DNA of 53,126 nucleotides from positions 1 to 53,126 of the forward strand of contig JAKQOG010000072.1 of NCBI GenBank assembly GCA_029565395.1. Direction: 5' to 3'. Below, one piece after another: positions 1 through 8,900 of this stretch. The notes under the pieces are model-generated. The model worked only from the letters and a program-made list of their open reading frames with translations. It had not been told where the DNA came from and did not search any database. How positions within the stretch are numbered: position 1 is the stretch's first letter; each line of letters opens with the position of its first letter. The position numbers and the translations under genes were made by a program. This DNA is from Candidatus Hydrogenedentota bacterium (GTDB lineage Bacteria > Hydrogenedentota > Hydrogenedentia > Hydrogenedentales > CAILVY01).

Positions 1-67
1 GGGGCCGATGTAGTGGACTAAACGGGGGGTAGGAGAGGGGAAGTGCGGATTAGAGCGGAGTGTTGCG

Positions 68-505
68 GTGGGGTACGCTTTGGTTGGAGTGCGGCCTAGC
101 AGCGCGGTAGGGTGGGCTCAAAACGGAGCGAAGCGGAGTGAGGAAGGAGAAGGTGAGGTAGGAGAAGGTGAGGAAGGAGAAGGTGGAGGAGAAGGTGAGG
201 GTGAAGGCGAAGGACAAATCATGGTGCATAGCGCAGATCAAAACGGTGATGGTTTGATTAGTTTGTCAGAATTGCTTCGCGTGATACAGTTTTTCAACTC
301 GAATGGCTTGCATTGCCAAGAAGGCACGGAAGATGGTTATGCGCCTGGTCCGGGCGATCAGGGTTGTGTTCACCATTCCAGTGATTATAATTCGGCCGAC
401 TGGTTGATTGGTCTATCTGAATTGCTTCGTTTGATACAGTTTTTCAATTCAGGCGGGTATCATGCATGCGAGGGCAGTGAGGATGGATTCTGCCCTGGCC
501 TGTAG
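68..505 (+). CDS. C-terminal part of a surface protein: Gly-Glu linker plus paired EF-hand-like tail (front missing)
   Basis: Only the end of a secreted or surface protein is readable. From the GTG at 68, residues 1-24 look non-native. Residues 25-49 are a low-complexity EGEGE linker, followed by two similar about 40-residue repeats. The first contains a canonical EF-hand loop (D57-x-N59-x-D61-G-x-I, E68) and then the helix SELLRVIQFFN. The second is a variant loop starting at D107 and followed by SELLRLIQFFN. Four cysteines (C83, C100, C134, C142) match those in the protein at 50316-51386, whose tail is nearly identical. No Shine-Dalgarno precedes 68, and all three forward frames carry stops within the first 31 bases (TAG 11, TAA 19, TAG 30). 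The gene is therefore either broken by a frameshift in the repetitive linker or truncated. The frame is open from 14. The tail is certain; the start is not. Confidence 0.6.
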   Translation: MGYALVGVRPSSAVGWAQNGAKRSEEGEGEVGEGEEGEGGGEGEGEGEGQIMVHSADQNGDGLISLSELLRVIQFFNSNGLHCQEGTEDGYAPGPGDQGCVHHSSDYNSADWLIGLSELLRLIQFFNSGGYHACEGSEDGFCPGL

Positions 506-529
506 TGCGGACCTGCACGGAAATACGAT

Positions 530-1462
530 TTACGCGGTATCAAGCGATCGAATGATGTCAGGGCCTTTGAACCAGAGCCACCAGATATGTTCCAGGAGGG
601 CGGTAAGGCGGCCATAGGTAACGACCTTCGCGGGCGCAAAGGCGGCTTCCCATGCTTCTTTTTGTGTTCCGCTGTCACAACTGGTGAGATAGACAAAACG
701 GAGTTTTGGGTTTACCCCCCATTTTCGGATATCCTTGGGGAGCACAAAGCCGCTTTTCAACAACAGGCCTTCCTTCATTCCATGCGATCCAATAAACACG
801 AATCGGCCTTCCCTCAGAGCGCGTTTGAGCGAATCTTGTGTGAGCCGCAAGGCTACGACCTGTCCGTGTCCCCATCGTTCGGTGGCTGCAAGGGAAATTC
901 TGTAAAAGCCGAGGGTGAACAGCCAGCGGGGGAACCGATCGATGTCTTCGTAGAGCAAATACACGGTGCCGGGTGCTTCGTCTTGCCGGGTGAGCGAAGC
1001 GGCATGCAGGGATAGCGGGAGGAGGGCTAAGAGTGTTGTGTAAACGACAATCCAGGCTGCGGCGGTTATGGGGATGAGCCGGCGGCGTTTGCTGAGGAAG
1101 GCAACGAGGGGCATTTCGCTTACGGACCCCCGCAGCGCGAGTATAGCGGCAAAGCCCCAAAAGACGACCCAACATAGAATAAGTTTCCGGGTAATATTAA
1201 GGGTGTGGGGTTCAGGATGAATAAGATCATAGAAAGAGCGGTACTGTAACATGACATAGCTTAACGCGAGGACGGCCAAGACAAAGGCCATGAGGATGAA
1301 GAGCAGCATCGAAAAGAGCCCCATGGCCTGCCTGATGTGATGATTTAAAAAATCGTTACAGCGGCTCTTCCGGCAGAAAAAAACGATGGGCGCGGCGCCC
1401 ATATAGCAGGCAAGTGCGGTCAGGCGTTCGTGCCAGGGTATATTTACGGGACAGTCATTCAT
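530..1462 (-). CDS. membrane protein with C-terminal caspase/CHAT-like (clan CD) domain
   Basis: 310 aa when started at the ATG at 1462; an upstream ATG at 1540 adds 26 residues that look non-coding and would run into the promoter of the divergent gene. Three to four hydrophobic segments (about residues 17-30, 48-72, 93-112, 129-155) form an N-terminal part resembling DUF4870/Tic20-like domains (ERLTALACYMG, HHIRQAMG). The soluble C-terminus has the two landmarks of clan CD peptidases. FVFIGSHG holds a candidate His-Gly dyad at H227-G228. RFVYLTSCDSG holds a candidate nucleophile, C262, at the end of a hydrophobic strand. After it comes EAAFAPAKVVTY, like the conserved segment after the CHAT cysteine. 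A tethered peptidase activity is inferred; substrate and trigger are unknown. It converges with the gene ending at 505, 24 bases away. Confidence 0.72.
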   Translation of the reverse strand: MNDCPVNIPWHERLTALACYMGAAPIVFFCRKSRCNDFLNHHIRQAMGLFSMLLFILMAFVLAVLALSYVMLQYRSFYDLIHPEPHTLNITRKLILCWVVFWGFAAILALRGSVSEMPLVAFLSKRRRLIPITAAAWIVVYTTLLALLPLSLHAASLTRQDEAPGTVYLLYEDIDRFPRWLFTLGFYRISLAATERWGHGQVVALRLTQDSLKRALREGRFVFIGSHGMKEGLLLKSGFVLPKDIRKWGVNPKLRFVYLTSCDSGTQKEAWEAAFAPAKVVTYGRLTALLEHIWWLWFKGPDIIRSLDTA

Positions 1463-1511
1463 GCGGGGAAGTGTACCGCAGACGGGATTCGTTCTTCCAA
1501 AATGAACGATA

Positions 1512-1540
1512 TTGATTGTAAGTGGATAGTGCGCTATCAT
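1512..1540 (+). promoter_or_regulatory. sigma70-type promoter with overlapping palindrome
   Basis: TTGATT at 1512-1517, a 17-base spacer, then TATCAT at 1535-1540, 30 bases before the ATG at 1571. The spacer and -10 are overlapped by the inverted repeat GATAG-TGCG-CTATC (1525-1538), which could be an operator in this divergent gap. The match to consensus is good but the assignment is by eye. Confidence 0.4.
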
Positions 1541-1570
1541 AATGCAGGTGATATTCAGGGAGTATGATTC

Positions 1571-2659
1571 ATGACCGATCAGCCTGTCGAGCAGGAGGCA
1601 TTAAGGCCGTGTCCCATATGCCGCACCCCGATAAGTATTCTGGCGGTGCGATGCCGGCATTGTGGCGCGGAGGTGGGGAGACCCAGGAAGGAAGCGGAAA
1701 AATTGACGGTAAAGGACTTGGGCGGAGATCCTGAGTCCACCTATACTATTTCTGGCAATGTCATGGAAGCATTGGAGTCATTCCGCGCGGAGGAATTGAC
1801 CAAACAGGAAACGGAGCGGCGTCAAAAGGAGGCGGCGAAAAGCACGTGGTTTGGCCAGCGCCATCCGGACCAGGAGGTGGAGCCGGCACAACATGATGGC
1901 TTGCCTGAACTGGATGCCGTGCACCGGGAATTGGCCTTGGTGGATGAAAAGACCGACGGCACGGCGGCCGTGCATGCCAAACCCAAAGCCAAGGGGCCTT
2001 CTTCCGATTTTTCACGCAAATTGTTTCTCCTCGCCGCGACTATCGCGGGGCTTGTATTGATTTACATGGGAACGGATTTTACGTGGGCGAAGATCAAGGA
2101 CTACTTGGAAAGCCGCAACGCCGGGGATAAGGTGGTATATGTGAACAAGGCGCGCGATTTTTACGCGCGGGGTGATGTTTTGGGGGCGTTGATAGAGGCA
2201 AACGAGGCGCTGAAATACAACAAAACCGATGAAAATTATGAGATTGCCAAAGAGATGCGGGCATGTTTTGTGCAAGAAGTAACGGGTTTGTTAACGAAAG
2301 AACAATATGATCCACAGGATCATCAACGGGCCTCTGAAATGGTGTCGCGCGCGGTGAAGAGCGACAGTGATGCATCCATCCGTGATTTACATGACAAGGT
2401 GCGCGCGGAGGTGGCGGCGTATAAGATGGTGTGCGCGGCGATAGATTTTCCGGGGAAACAAGCCACGTTCAAGGTGTTTGATCGCGCCTTGAACATGACG
2501 GAGCAGAAAGTGGGGGAGAACGGCCGGTTGAATGATCGTTTTGTGGTTACCGCGATTACCCAGTATGACGTGCGCCTGAAGGACGAGCGGATTGTGAGCG
2601 GCGGGAATCGTTTCCGGAATATTGTTGCCCGGGTAGGCACACCTCTGACTGGACAGTGA
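1571..2659 (+). CDS. zinc-ribbon single-pass membrane protein
   Basis: 362 aa. The N-terminus holds a zinc ribbon with two CxxC knuckles (C14/C17 and C28/C31; CPIC and CRHC), typical of structural zinc sites in bacterial hypothetical proteins. A charged, Gln/Glu-rich, probably disordered stretch covers about 35-145. One membrane helix lies at about 151-167. The external part (about 185-362) starts with a helical, TPR-like segment (ARDFYARGDVLGALIEANEALKYN). I recognise no enzyme motif. The start is supported by AGGGAG upstream of the ATG and by the promoter at 1512-1540. The domain order, cytoplasmic zinc ribbon then helix then helical external domain, suggests a scaffold or sensor role. Function unknown. 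Confidence 0.85.
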   Translation: MTDQPVEQEALRPCPICRTPISILAVRCRHCGAEVGRPRKEAEKLTVKDLGGDPESTYTISGNVMEALESFRAEELTKQETERRQKEAAKSTWFGQRHPDQEVEPAQHDGLPELDAVHRELALVDEKTDGTAAVHAKPKAKGPSSDFSRKLFLLAATIAGLVLIYMGTDFTWAKIKDYLESRNAGDKVVYVNKARDFYARGDVLGALIEANEALKYNKTDENYEIAKEMRACFVQEVTGLLTKEQYDPQDHQRASEMVSRAVKSDSDASIRDLHDKVRAEVAAYKMVCAAIDFPGKQATFKVFDRALNMTEQKVGENGRLNDRFVVTAITQYDVRLKDERIVSGGNRFRNIVARVGTPLTGQ

Positions 2660-2783
2660 TGCTACGAAGACGGCTTGCCGAGAGGATGAGGTGGCGGGTA
2701 GTTTCTGGTATGATACCGGCATTGGTTTGAAAATAGCAGTCCGGGGCGCGGCCGGGCGCAGTTCAAGAAGGAAGACAAGCGTA

Positions 2784-3377
2784 ATGATGCACAGACGTTG
2801 CATGATCATAGTGTTGGGCATGATTTTAACGGGAATCGGCTGTGTCACGTCAAAGCCGGCACAGCCGCCGGCGGAGCAGGCGGCGGCGGACTATTCGGCG
2901 GAATTGCGCAGCCTGGTTCAGCAATCCATGGAAACCGCCAATCGGGATCAGGAACGACTGCAGAAAGAGGTTGTCAAAAGCCATCCATATTATTATAAGG
3001 AATATTCCGTCTATGATGATCCTGGCCAGGCGTTTGAGGTGGTGATGCATAAGACGGAATCGCGGATGCGCCCTTATCTTGCCGATGTGAAGTTGACCAA
3101 GACGCGGTATTCGACCCGGCTGGCGCGGAAATATAAGGAAGCGAAAGCGGATGAAGCGTTTTTCCGGGACAGGGGTCAGGAGACGTTGACGTATCAATGG
3201 CGCAATAATCAGTGGAAACAAGTGGGGAGTCTGTTTGTGACGGAAAAATCCGAGGAGTTTGTGAATGGGGAGTGGGTGCCGCGCCGGATGGAAATAAAGC
3301 ATCTTTATGAGGAAGACGAGGAAACGGAAGGCTGGTGGGTCTGGAAGTGGATAAAGAAGTTTTTTCGCCGCGACTGA
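2784..3377 (+). CDS. predicted lipoprotein of unknown function
   Basis: 197 aa. I chose the ATG at 2784 because it sits behind GAAGGAAG and directly begins a signal peptide (MMHRRCMIIVLGMILTGIGC) ending in a lipobox-like cysteine. A GTG at 2691 would add 31 residues ahead of the signal. After the cysteine come a short Pro/Ala linker and a charged, Tyr- and Arg-rich domain (about 45-197) ending in WWVWKWIKKFFRRD. That domain is not recognised. It follows the zinc-ribbon gene on the same strand after a 124-base gap and may be co-transcribed. It is probably anchored to the outer or inner membrane by lipid. Confidence 0.75.
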   Translation: MMHRRCMIIVLGMILTGIGCVTSKPAQPPAEQAAADYSAELRSLVQQSMETANRDQERLQKEVVKSHPYYYKEYSVYDDPGQAFEVVMHKTESRMRPYLADVKLTKTRYSTRLARKYKEAKADEAFFRDRGQETLTYQWRNNQWKQVGSLFVTEKSEEFVNGEWVPRRMEIKHLYEEDEETEGWWVWKWIKKFFRRD

Positions 3378-3436
3378 ACGCGCTTTACAATCCGGCCCCC
3401 GTTATGCTGTGCGCAGCGGTATAATGATGCACAATC

Positions 3437-4744
3437 ATGAGCCAGGATGACGTATTAGCAAAGCAGAGCGGTTTGGCCGAATGGCTTACGTGGGGGCTGC
3501 TATTATTGGCTGCCGTTCTGTCAGGCATGGGAATTCGGACTGTATGCGTGGGGGACACCGTGACCAGCCGTTTGGCTACGGTGTTTAGTTTGACCCAGGA
3601 TGGCACGTGGTACATAGATCGTCCCTTGACCCAGCCGCCGAATCCCTTTGAACAGCGCACGGTGGATAAAGTGTGGGTGAACGGGCGCCTTATTTCTTCC
3701 AAGCCTCCTGTGCTTACTCTATTGATGACAGGGGAGTATTTGGTGTTTCACCGGCTATTCGGGTGGGGATTTGATGACATTGCACAGTTGAAGCGCCTTT
3801 TGCAATGCATGAATTTCAGCCTAGTGGTGCTGGCGTATAGTGGGACGCTGGTTTGGTTTGCGCTGATTCTGCGTCTCGTGATGGCAAATGCCTGGCCTCG
3901 GCTTGCAGTGTTGGCGTCGTTGGCGTTTGGCACGCAATTGTTTGGATTTTCGGCTCAGTTGAACAATCATGTTCCCGGTGCGTGCATGCTGATGATGGCC
4001 CTGTATTTTGTGCTGGGATTGTGCAGCGAAAAGCACGCACCCGCGCCGTGGCGTTTTTTTCTGTTTGGATTTTCGGCTTCCCTCGTGTACACGTTGGATA
4101 TGCCACTGACTATTTTTGCGGCGCCTGCCGGGTTGTATCTGCTGTATCGATTTCCCAAACAGGCGGTGGTGTGGGGCGGGCTCGGCGCGCTGCCCGCGCT
4201 GGCGATCCATTTCGGGGTAATGATGACCGTTACTGGAAGTTTGTTGCCTGTGCAGGTGAATAGGGCGATGTACCTGTATGAATCTTCGCCCTGGCGGAAT
4301 CCTTTGGGCATTGATGCGTTAAATGAGCCGAAGGGGAAGTATCTTTTCCATATGACATTTGGACGGCATGGTTCGTTTATGCTGTATCCAGTGTTGCTTA
4401 TGGGCCTGGCAGGCGCGATCCGGGCGTTGGTGCGCCGGAACATGCCTTGGCGGGGTTATGTGCTTACGGGGTTGGCGGCGTTTGTGATTCTTACGGCGTA
4501 TTATGTGTTTCGCACGAACAATTATGGCGGGGAGGCGTATGGCTTCCGGTGGCATATTGGCGCCATGCCGGTGTTATTGTTGATGGGCGCACCGGTGGTG
4601 GATGGAATGCGGGGGCGGTGGAAATGGGGGATCATGGTGATTTTACTGGCCATATCGGCATATTCGGCGTGGGAATGTTTTCAAATGCCGTGGCAGTCGA
4701 ACCGGGAATGGATATGCCGCCTGTTTTTGGGTCCGAGCGTCTGA
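3437..4744 (+). CDS. polytopic membrane protein, GT-C glycosyltransferase-like
   Basis: 435 aa with about ten hydrophobic segments spread from residue 17 to near the C-terminus. After the first helix there is a loop beginning GDTVTSRLATVFSLTQDGTWYID. An acidic residue in this first external loop is where GT-C lipid-linked sugar transferases carry their catalytic Asp. A second loop reads GRLISSKPPVLTLL, again in the style of protein-mannosyltransferase-like families. Large planctomycete-type genomes contain many such hypothetical proteins. Transfer of a sugar from a lipid donor on the outer face of the inner membrane is inferred from architecture only. The gene converges with the M20 gene, 3 bases away. 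Confidence 0.75.
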   Translation: MSQDDVLAKQSGLAEWLTWGLLLLAAVLSGMGIRTVCVGDTVTSRLATVFSLTQDGTWYIDRPLTQPPNPFEQRTVDKVWVNGRLISSKPPVLTLLMTGEYLVFHRLFGWGFDDIAQLKRLLQCMNFSLVVLAYSGTLVWFALILRLVMANAWPRLAVLASLAFGTQLFGFSAQLNNHVPGACMLMMALYFVLGLCSEKHAPAPWRFFLFGFSASLVYTLDMPLTIFAAPAGLYLLYRFPKQAVVWGGLGALPALAIHFGVMMTVTGSLLPVQVNRAMYLYESSPWRNPLGIDALNEPKGKYLFHMTFGRHGSFMLYPVLLMGLAGAIRALVRRNMPWRGYVLTGLAAFVILTAYYVFRTNNYGGEAYGFRWHIGAMPVLLLMGAPVVDGMRGRWKWGIMVILLAISAYSAWECFQMPWQSNREWICRLFLGPSV

Positions 4745-4747
4745 CCG

Positions 4748-5926
4748 CTAGATCTGTGGAAGTTGAAGTGCGCGGAATGCGATTCGGCACATCAGCTCGA
4801 TGGCGTGAGGCATCACGGCATCATTGAAGTCGAAGTGCGGGGTATGCAGGGGATGGGGTCCGCCTGTTCCCAACAGGATATATGCGCCGGGTGTTCGCTC
4901 CAGATAGAATGCGAAGTCTTCCGAAGTCATGCAGGGGCGGTTGAGTTCCCATACGCCGTCATTGCCAAAAGTTTCCAGTATCGCTTCGCGCGCCAAAGCG
5001 CTCATTTCCGGGTGATTATAGAGGGGGGGATACCCGTCCGTGCCGAGGGTAAATTCCGCGTGGGCGCGGAAGGCCAGCGCGGTGTTTGCCGCCACACGCT
5101 CAATCGCTTGGATCAGACGGAGGCGCGTTTCCGGAGTGAGCGCGCGGCAGGTTCCTTCCATCCGGGCGTGATCCGGAATGATATTGGAGGTGGCGCCTGC
5201 TTCGATATGGGCGACGGTGATCACAGCGGCATCCCAGGGGTCAATTTCTCGTGCGACAAGACTTTGCAATGCCGTAATGATATGGGCGGCGGCGAGGATG
5301 GGATCGATGGCGTTTGCGGGATCCGCGCCGTGTCCTCCCCGGCCATGAATTTCGATTTTGAAGAAGTCGGCCCCGGCCATGAGGCAACCGGATTTTGCGG
5401 CGGCTTTTCCGGCAGGCAGATTGGGCCATCCATGTAATGCGAAGACCGCGGAGACGCCGTTCAGCAGTCCTTCTTCCACCATGAGGCGGCCCCCGCCGGC
5501 TTGTTCTTCCGCCGGTTGAAAGAGTAGCTTGACCGTTCCCTGGATATGATTGCGGAGGTGCAGCAGAGTTTTGGCCACGCCGCACAGGATTGCGAGATGA
5601 CCGTCGTGGCCACAGGCATGCATGCGTCCGGGCAGGATGGAGGCATAGGGGAGGGTGGTTTCTTCCTGGATTTCGAGGGCGTCCATGTCCGCGCGAAGCG
5701 CCACTTCGGGGCCTTCTTTTTCCCCATGAATCAGGGCGCAAATTCCGGTTCCACGGGCATGGCCGCGCGTGAAAGGAATATTCGCTTCTTTGAGAAAACG
5801 AGAAATGCGTTCTGAAGTCCAATGTTCTTCGAAACGGATTTCCGGATGCTGATGGAGTTCATGCCTCAATGCTTCGATTTCCGGGAGGATTCCGGAAATT
5901 GTATCGGTTAGTTGCTTGGGGATCAT
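4748..5926 (-). CDS. M20D-family amidohydrolase (N-acyl amino acid / hippurate hydrolase type)
   Basis: 392 aa, the usual length for the M20D subfamily. Metal-binding and catalytic landmarks are clear: ALRADMDALEIQE near 76-88 and RMHACGHDGH at 101-110 (C105, H107 and H110 region), with QPAEEQAGGG further on. The C-terminus has the expected histidine segment. The lid domain (HGRGGHGADP) is present. No signal peptide is visible, so it is probably cytoplasmic. It would remove acyl or similar groups from N-substituted amino acids using two divalent metals; the substrate cannot be told from sequence. It lies 2 bases after the stop of the LptD-like gene and is the last gene of that minus-strand run. 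Confidence 0.92.
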   Translation of the reverse strand: MIPKQLTDTISGILPEIEALRHELHQHPEIRFEEHWTSERISRFLKEANIPFTRGHARGTGICALIHGEKEGPEVALRADMDALEIQEETTLPYASILPGRMHACGHDGHLAILCGVAKTLLHLRNHIQGTVKLLFQPAEEQAGGGRLMVEEGLLNGVSAVFALHGWPNLPAGKAAAKSGCLMAGADFFKIEIHGRGGHGADPANAIDPILAAAHIITALQSLVAREIDPWDAAVITVAHIEAGATSNIIPDHARMEGTCRALTPETRLRLIQAIERVAANTALAFRAHAEFTLGTDGYPPLYNHPEMSALAREAILETFGNDGVWELNRPCMTSEDFAFYLERTPGAYILLGTGGPHPLHTPHFDFNDAVMPHAIELMCRIAFRALQLPQI

Positions 5927-5928
5927 GG

Positions 5929-8900
5929 CTAGAGCCGGATTTTTGTTCCGGGGAAGGCTTTAATGTTAACGGTGAAATTGATGTCCAGGCCTGACTCGCG
6001 TTTGCGCAGGCGTATGCCGGCCTCCCAGCAATGGAGGACGCGGCGGATTTCATAGGTTTGGGTGCGCAAGGAGGCTTCGGCGAGATCGAACACATGCTCG
6101 AAGCCGAGGGTCCAGTTTTCCCCCAGTTTATATCCGACACCATAGAGGATGTCTTCATTGTATTTTTTACTTCCGGTTTGTGTGTACGCAAATCCGACAC
6201 GGCTGTATAAACGGCCGCCGAGAGGGGTGTCATCATAGTAGACCTGAGTGAGAATACGATTGTAATCGCCATAGGAGGAGTTCAGTTCGATTTCGGCGTT
6301 TTCGCTCCAGGGTTTTCCGAAGACCTCTTCATACCATTGATAGAATGTCCGGCGGATTTCGGGAAAGTAGGGTGCTTTGTCCTGGTTTTCTTTATGGCGC
6401 TCCGCGGCCAACTGGTACCCATAGAAGGCGCGTGGCCGAAAATCAATTTCCGCTTCATAATCCTCGGTAATGGCCATTTCATTCCAGAGATCGTTGCCTT
6501 GATACAGGGTGAGGCGGAGGACCTGCCAGGTTTGTTTGGATTTTGCGTCGCGCCCGAAGAACAGATTGTCCAATTTGGATTCGACGCGCAAACGGCCATG
6601 GATATTGTCGAGGGCGTCATATTGCGGGATATAGTTAAGGTTTGAGAGGACATCCGGACGGAAGGAGAGGCTTACGGAAGGCACGACGAGGTGTTTGAAG
6701 TCTGAAAATCCCCAGAATCCGGAATAGATTCGGTGGAAACGGGTTTGGGCGGTCAGTCCGGCGGTGCCGGCCAAGGCGATGCCGTTTTCAGCGTCCAGGT
6801 CTTCATTTTCCATTCTGTCGGTGAAATAACTATTGGCTTGGACCTCGAAAAATGGGGCGATATTAATGGCCTCGTGGATGTTCCAGTCGTAGGTGAGCCG
6901 TGAGACGTTGGCCAGCCGCCCGCCAGAATCGCCCTTTTGTTCGCGCTGGTCATATCCGGCGGCAGCGTCATAACTGACATACAAATTCCTTGCGATCTGC
7001 CGGTCGATGAGATGAAAGGTGGCTTCCGGCAAGCGTTCGGTTTCCGACACCCAGGAATGGATGTTGGGGCGGATGGTGGCGGTGGCAAGGTATTCCGGCT
7101 GGCGATAGGTCAAGTTGAGGAAATCGCGGGGCTGGGTTCGGTGCTTGTATTGTTCGTAATAGAAGTCTTTGTAGGCTTCTTCGTCTTCCCAATATTCGAC
7201 TTGTGTCCGGAGTACCAAATCGTCGCTGTATTCATACCGGTGATACCAATGGCCGAAGCCTCGGCCTTTTGTGGAAAGCAAGCCATGGGCTTCGCCGCTG
7301 GTGCTGAATAAGGGGGAGGCAGGGTTATTCATAAAGTCGTAGTCAAGGTCGATGCCGCCTGCAACGCCTTCTTTCTCGGTGGGAAACAGGCGGGGTCCAA
7401 TGCGGATGCCGGGAGTGACGTTGAATCGCATGCCTGTATCAAAGTAATAGCCGAGTTCGGCGGAACGTCCTGTGCGGAAATCGACGTTCCAGGGGTGTTC
7501 AGGGTCGCCGCTTTTCCATTTTGGAGCCCAGAGAGGGGTATTGACATTGCCAAATTGGAGGCGTGCGTGGGTTCCGCTCAGGGTTTTTCCGTTTTCCACG
7601 ACAAAGTCTTTCATACGGATTTTGTAGTGGGGTTTTGGCTTGTCACAGGTGGTGACCCACATTTGCTGGGCGGAGAAGGATTGCGGGCCTGTAATGGTAA
7701 GGGTTTCGGCAGCAAAATAATAGATTCCCACCCGGCCTTGGACGTTGGTGAAGGTTCCTTGGGCGGTGGCGAAATTATATTCCACTTGTTCTGCGAGCAA
7801 TTCGCGGCTGGGTTCGATCAGATGGACGTTGGCTGCTTGAACTCTACCCAACGACAAGCGTCGTTTCGCTTCGTCCTGTTCGCCGAGTTTTGGTTCGATG
7901 GGCAATGGGGGCGGCACGTCTTTTTCCTGGGGCATCCAATAGGTTACGGCATCCGCAGTGAAGCGGGAGGATTCCTGATCCACGGAGACGTTCCCTTCCA
8001 CATGGAATTCTCCGGTTTGGTCTTTTTTCGTCAGGGAGTCGGCGCGAAACAGCATATTGCCCAGGCGCAGGCGTACGTTATGTTCCATGTGTGTGATGCC
8101 GTTTTTGATGTCCTGGACCATTTTGTCGCATTCAACGTCCCGGAGGGGATTTGTATAATCGGGGGGTTCAAAGCCCGACTCGAGGGAGCCGAATTCGGTG
8201 GGTTCCCGGAATACGTCGGTGATGGTACGTTTGGACATTCGATCCAGCGGTGATGCGGAAGGCCGCGCGATGGGCGCAGGGGTCTCTCCTGGTTTGGGCG
8301 GAGGAACGGTCTCTTTAGTGCGCGATTTCGGGGCTGTAGGGGCAATAGCGGGTGGGGCGGGCGGTTTGGACAATGCGATGGGTGTTGTTACGGCTTTTAT
8401 TTCGGTTTCTTTTTCGGTTTTAATTTTTTCCGGTGGTTGCGCCAAGGCGATTTCTTCGGGAGTGGGCGGCGCGGACAGGCTATCCCAATATTGGCAGGCT
8501 TTGAGTTTTGGGGTCATAGCCAGGAATTGTTTATTATGTACGGTCAAACGTGTTGCGGGTGCATATAATTCGAGGGTTTCCACTTCGTCGAGGGCGGCAT
8601 CCAGCTTTACGATGGTTTTTTCATTCAGTGCGTATATACTGTCTTGATCCGCGCACAAATCAAGCGCTATGAATCCGTTTCTTGCGGTAACTTTTCGGGT
8701 TTTTGCGTCAACGAGGGAAATTCCAGAGGCAGAGGCGACGGCAAAAGTGTTTTTTGGGAGCGCCACGAGGGTGGTGGGGGTTTCGTCGAGAGGGATGCGA
8801 TCCGGCGCGGATAAAGTTGCCAAGGGGAAGATGGAAATAGCCGCTTCCGTTCGTCCGATAACTCCGAGGAATTCTTCGGTTGCGGCGATGCCAATAGGCA

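Noticed and set aside
4447..4827. Plus-strand frame overlapping the end of the GT-C-like gene and the M20 gene
   Set aside because: Shadow of two well-supported genes on opposite strands.
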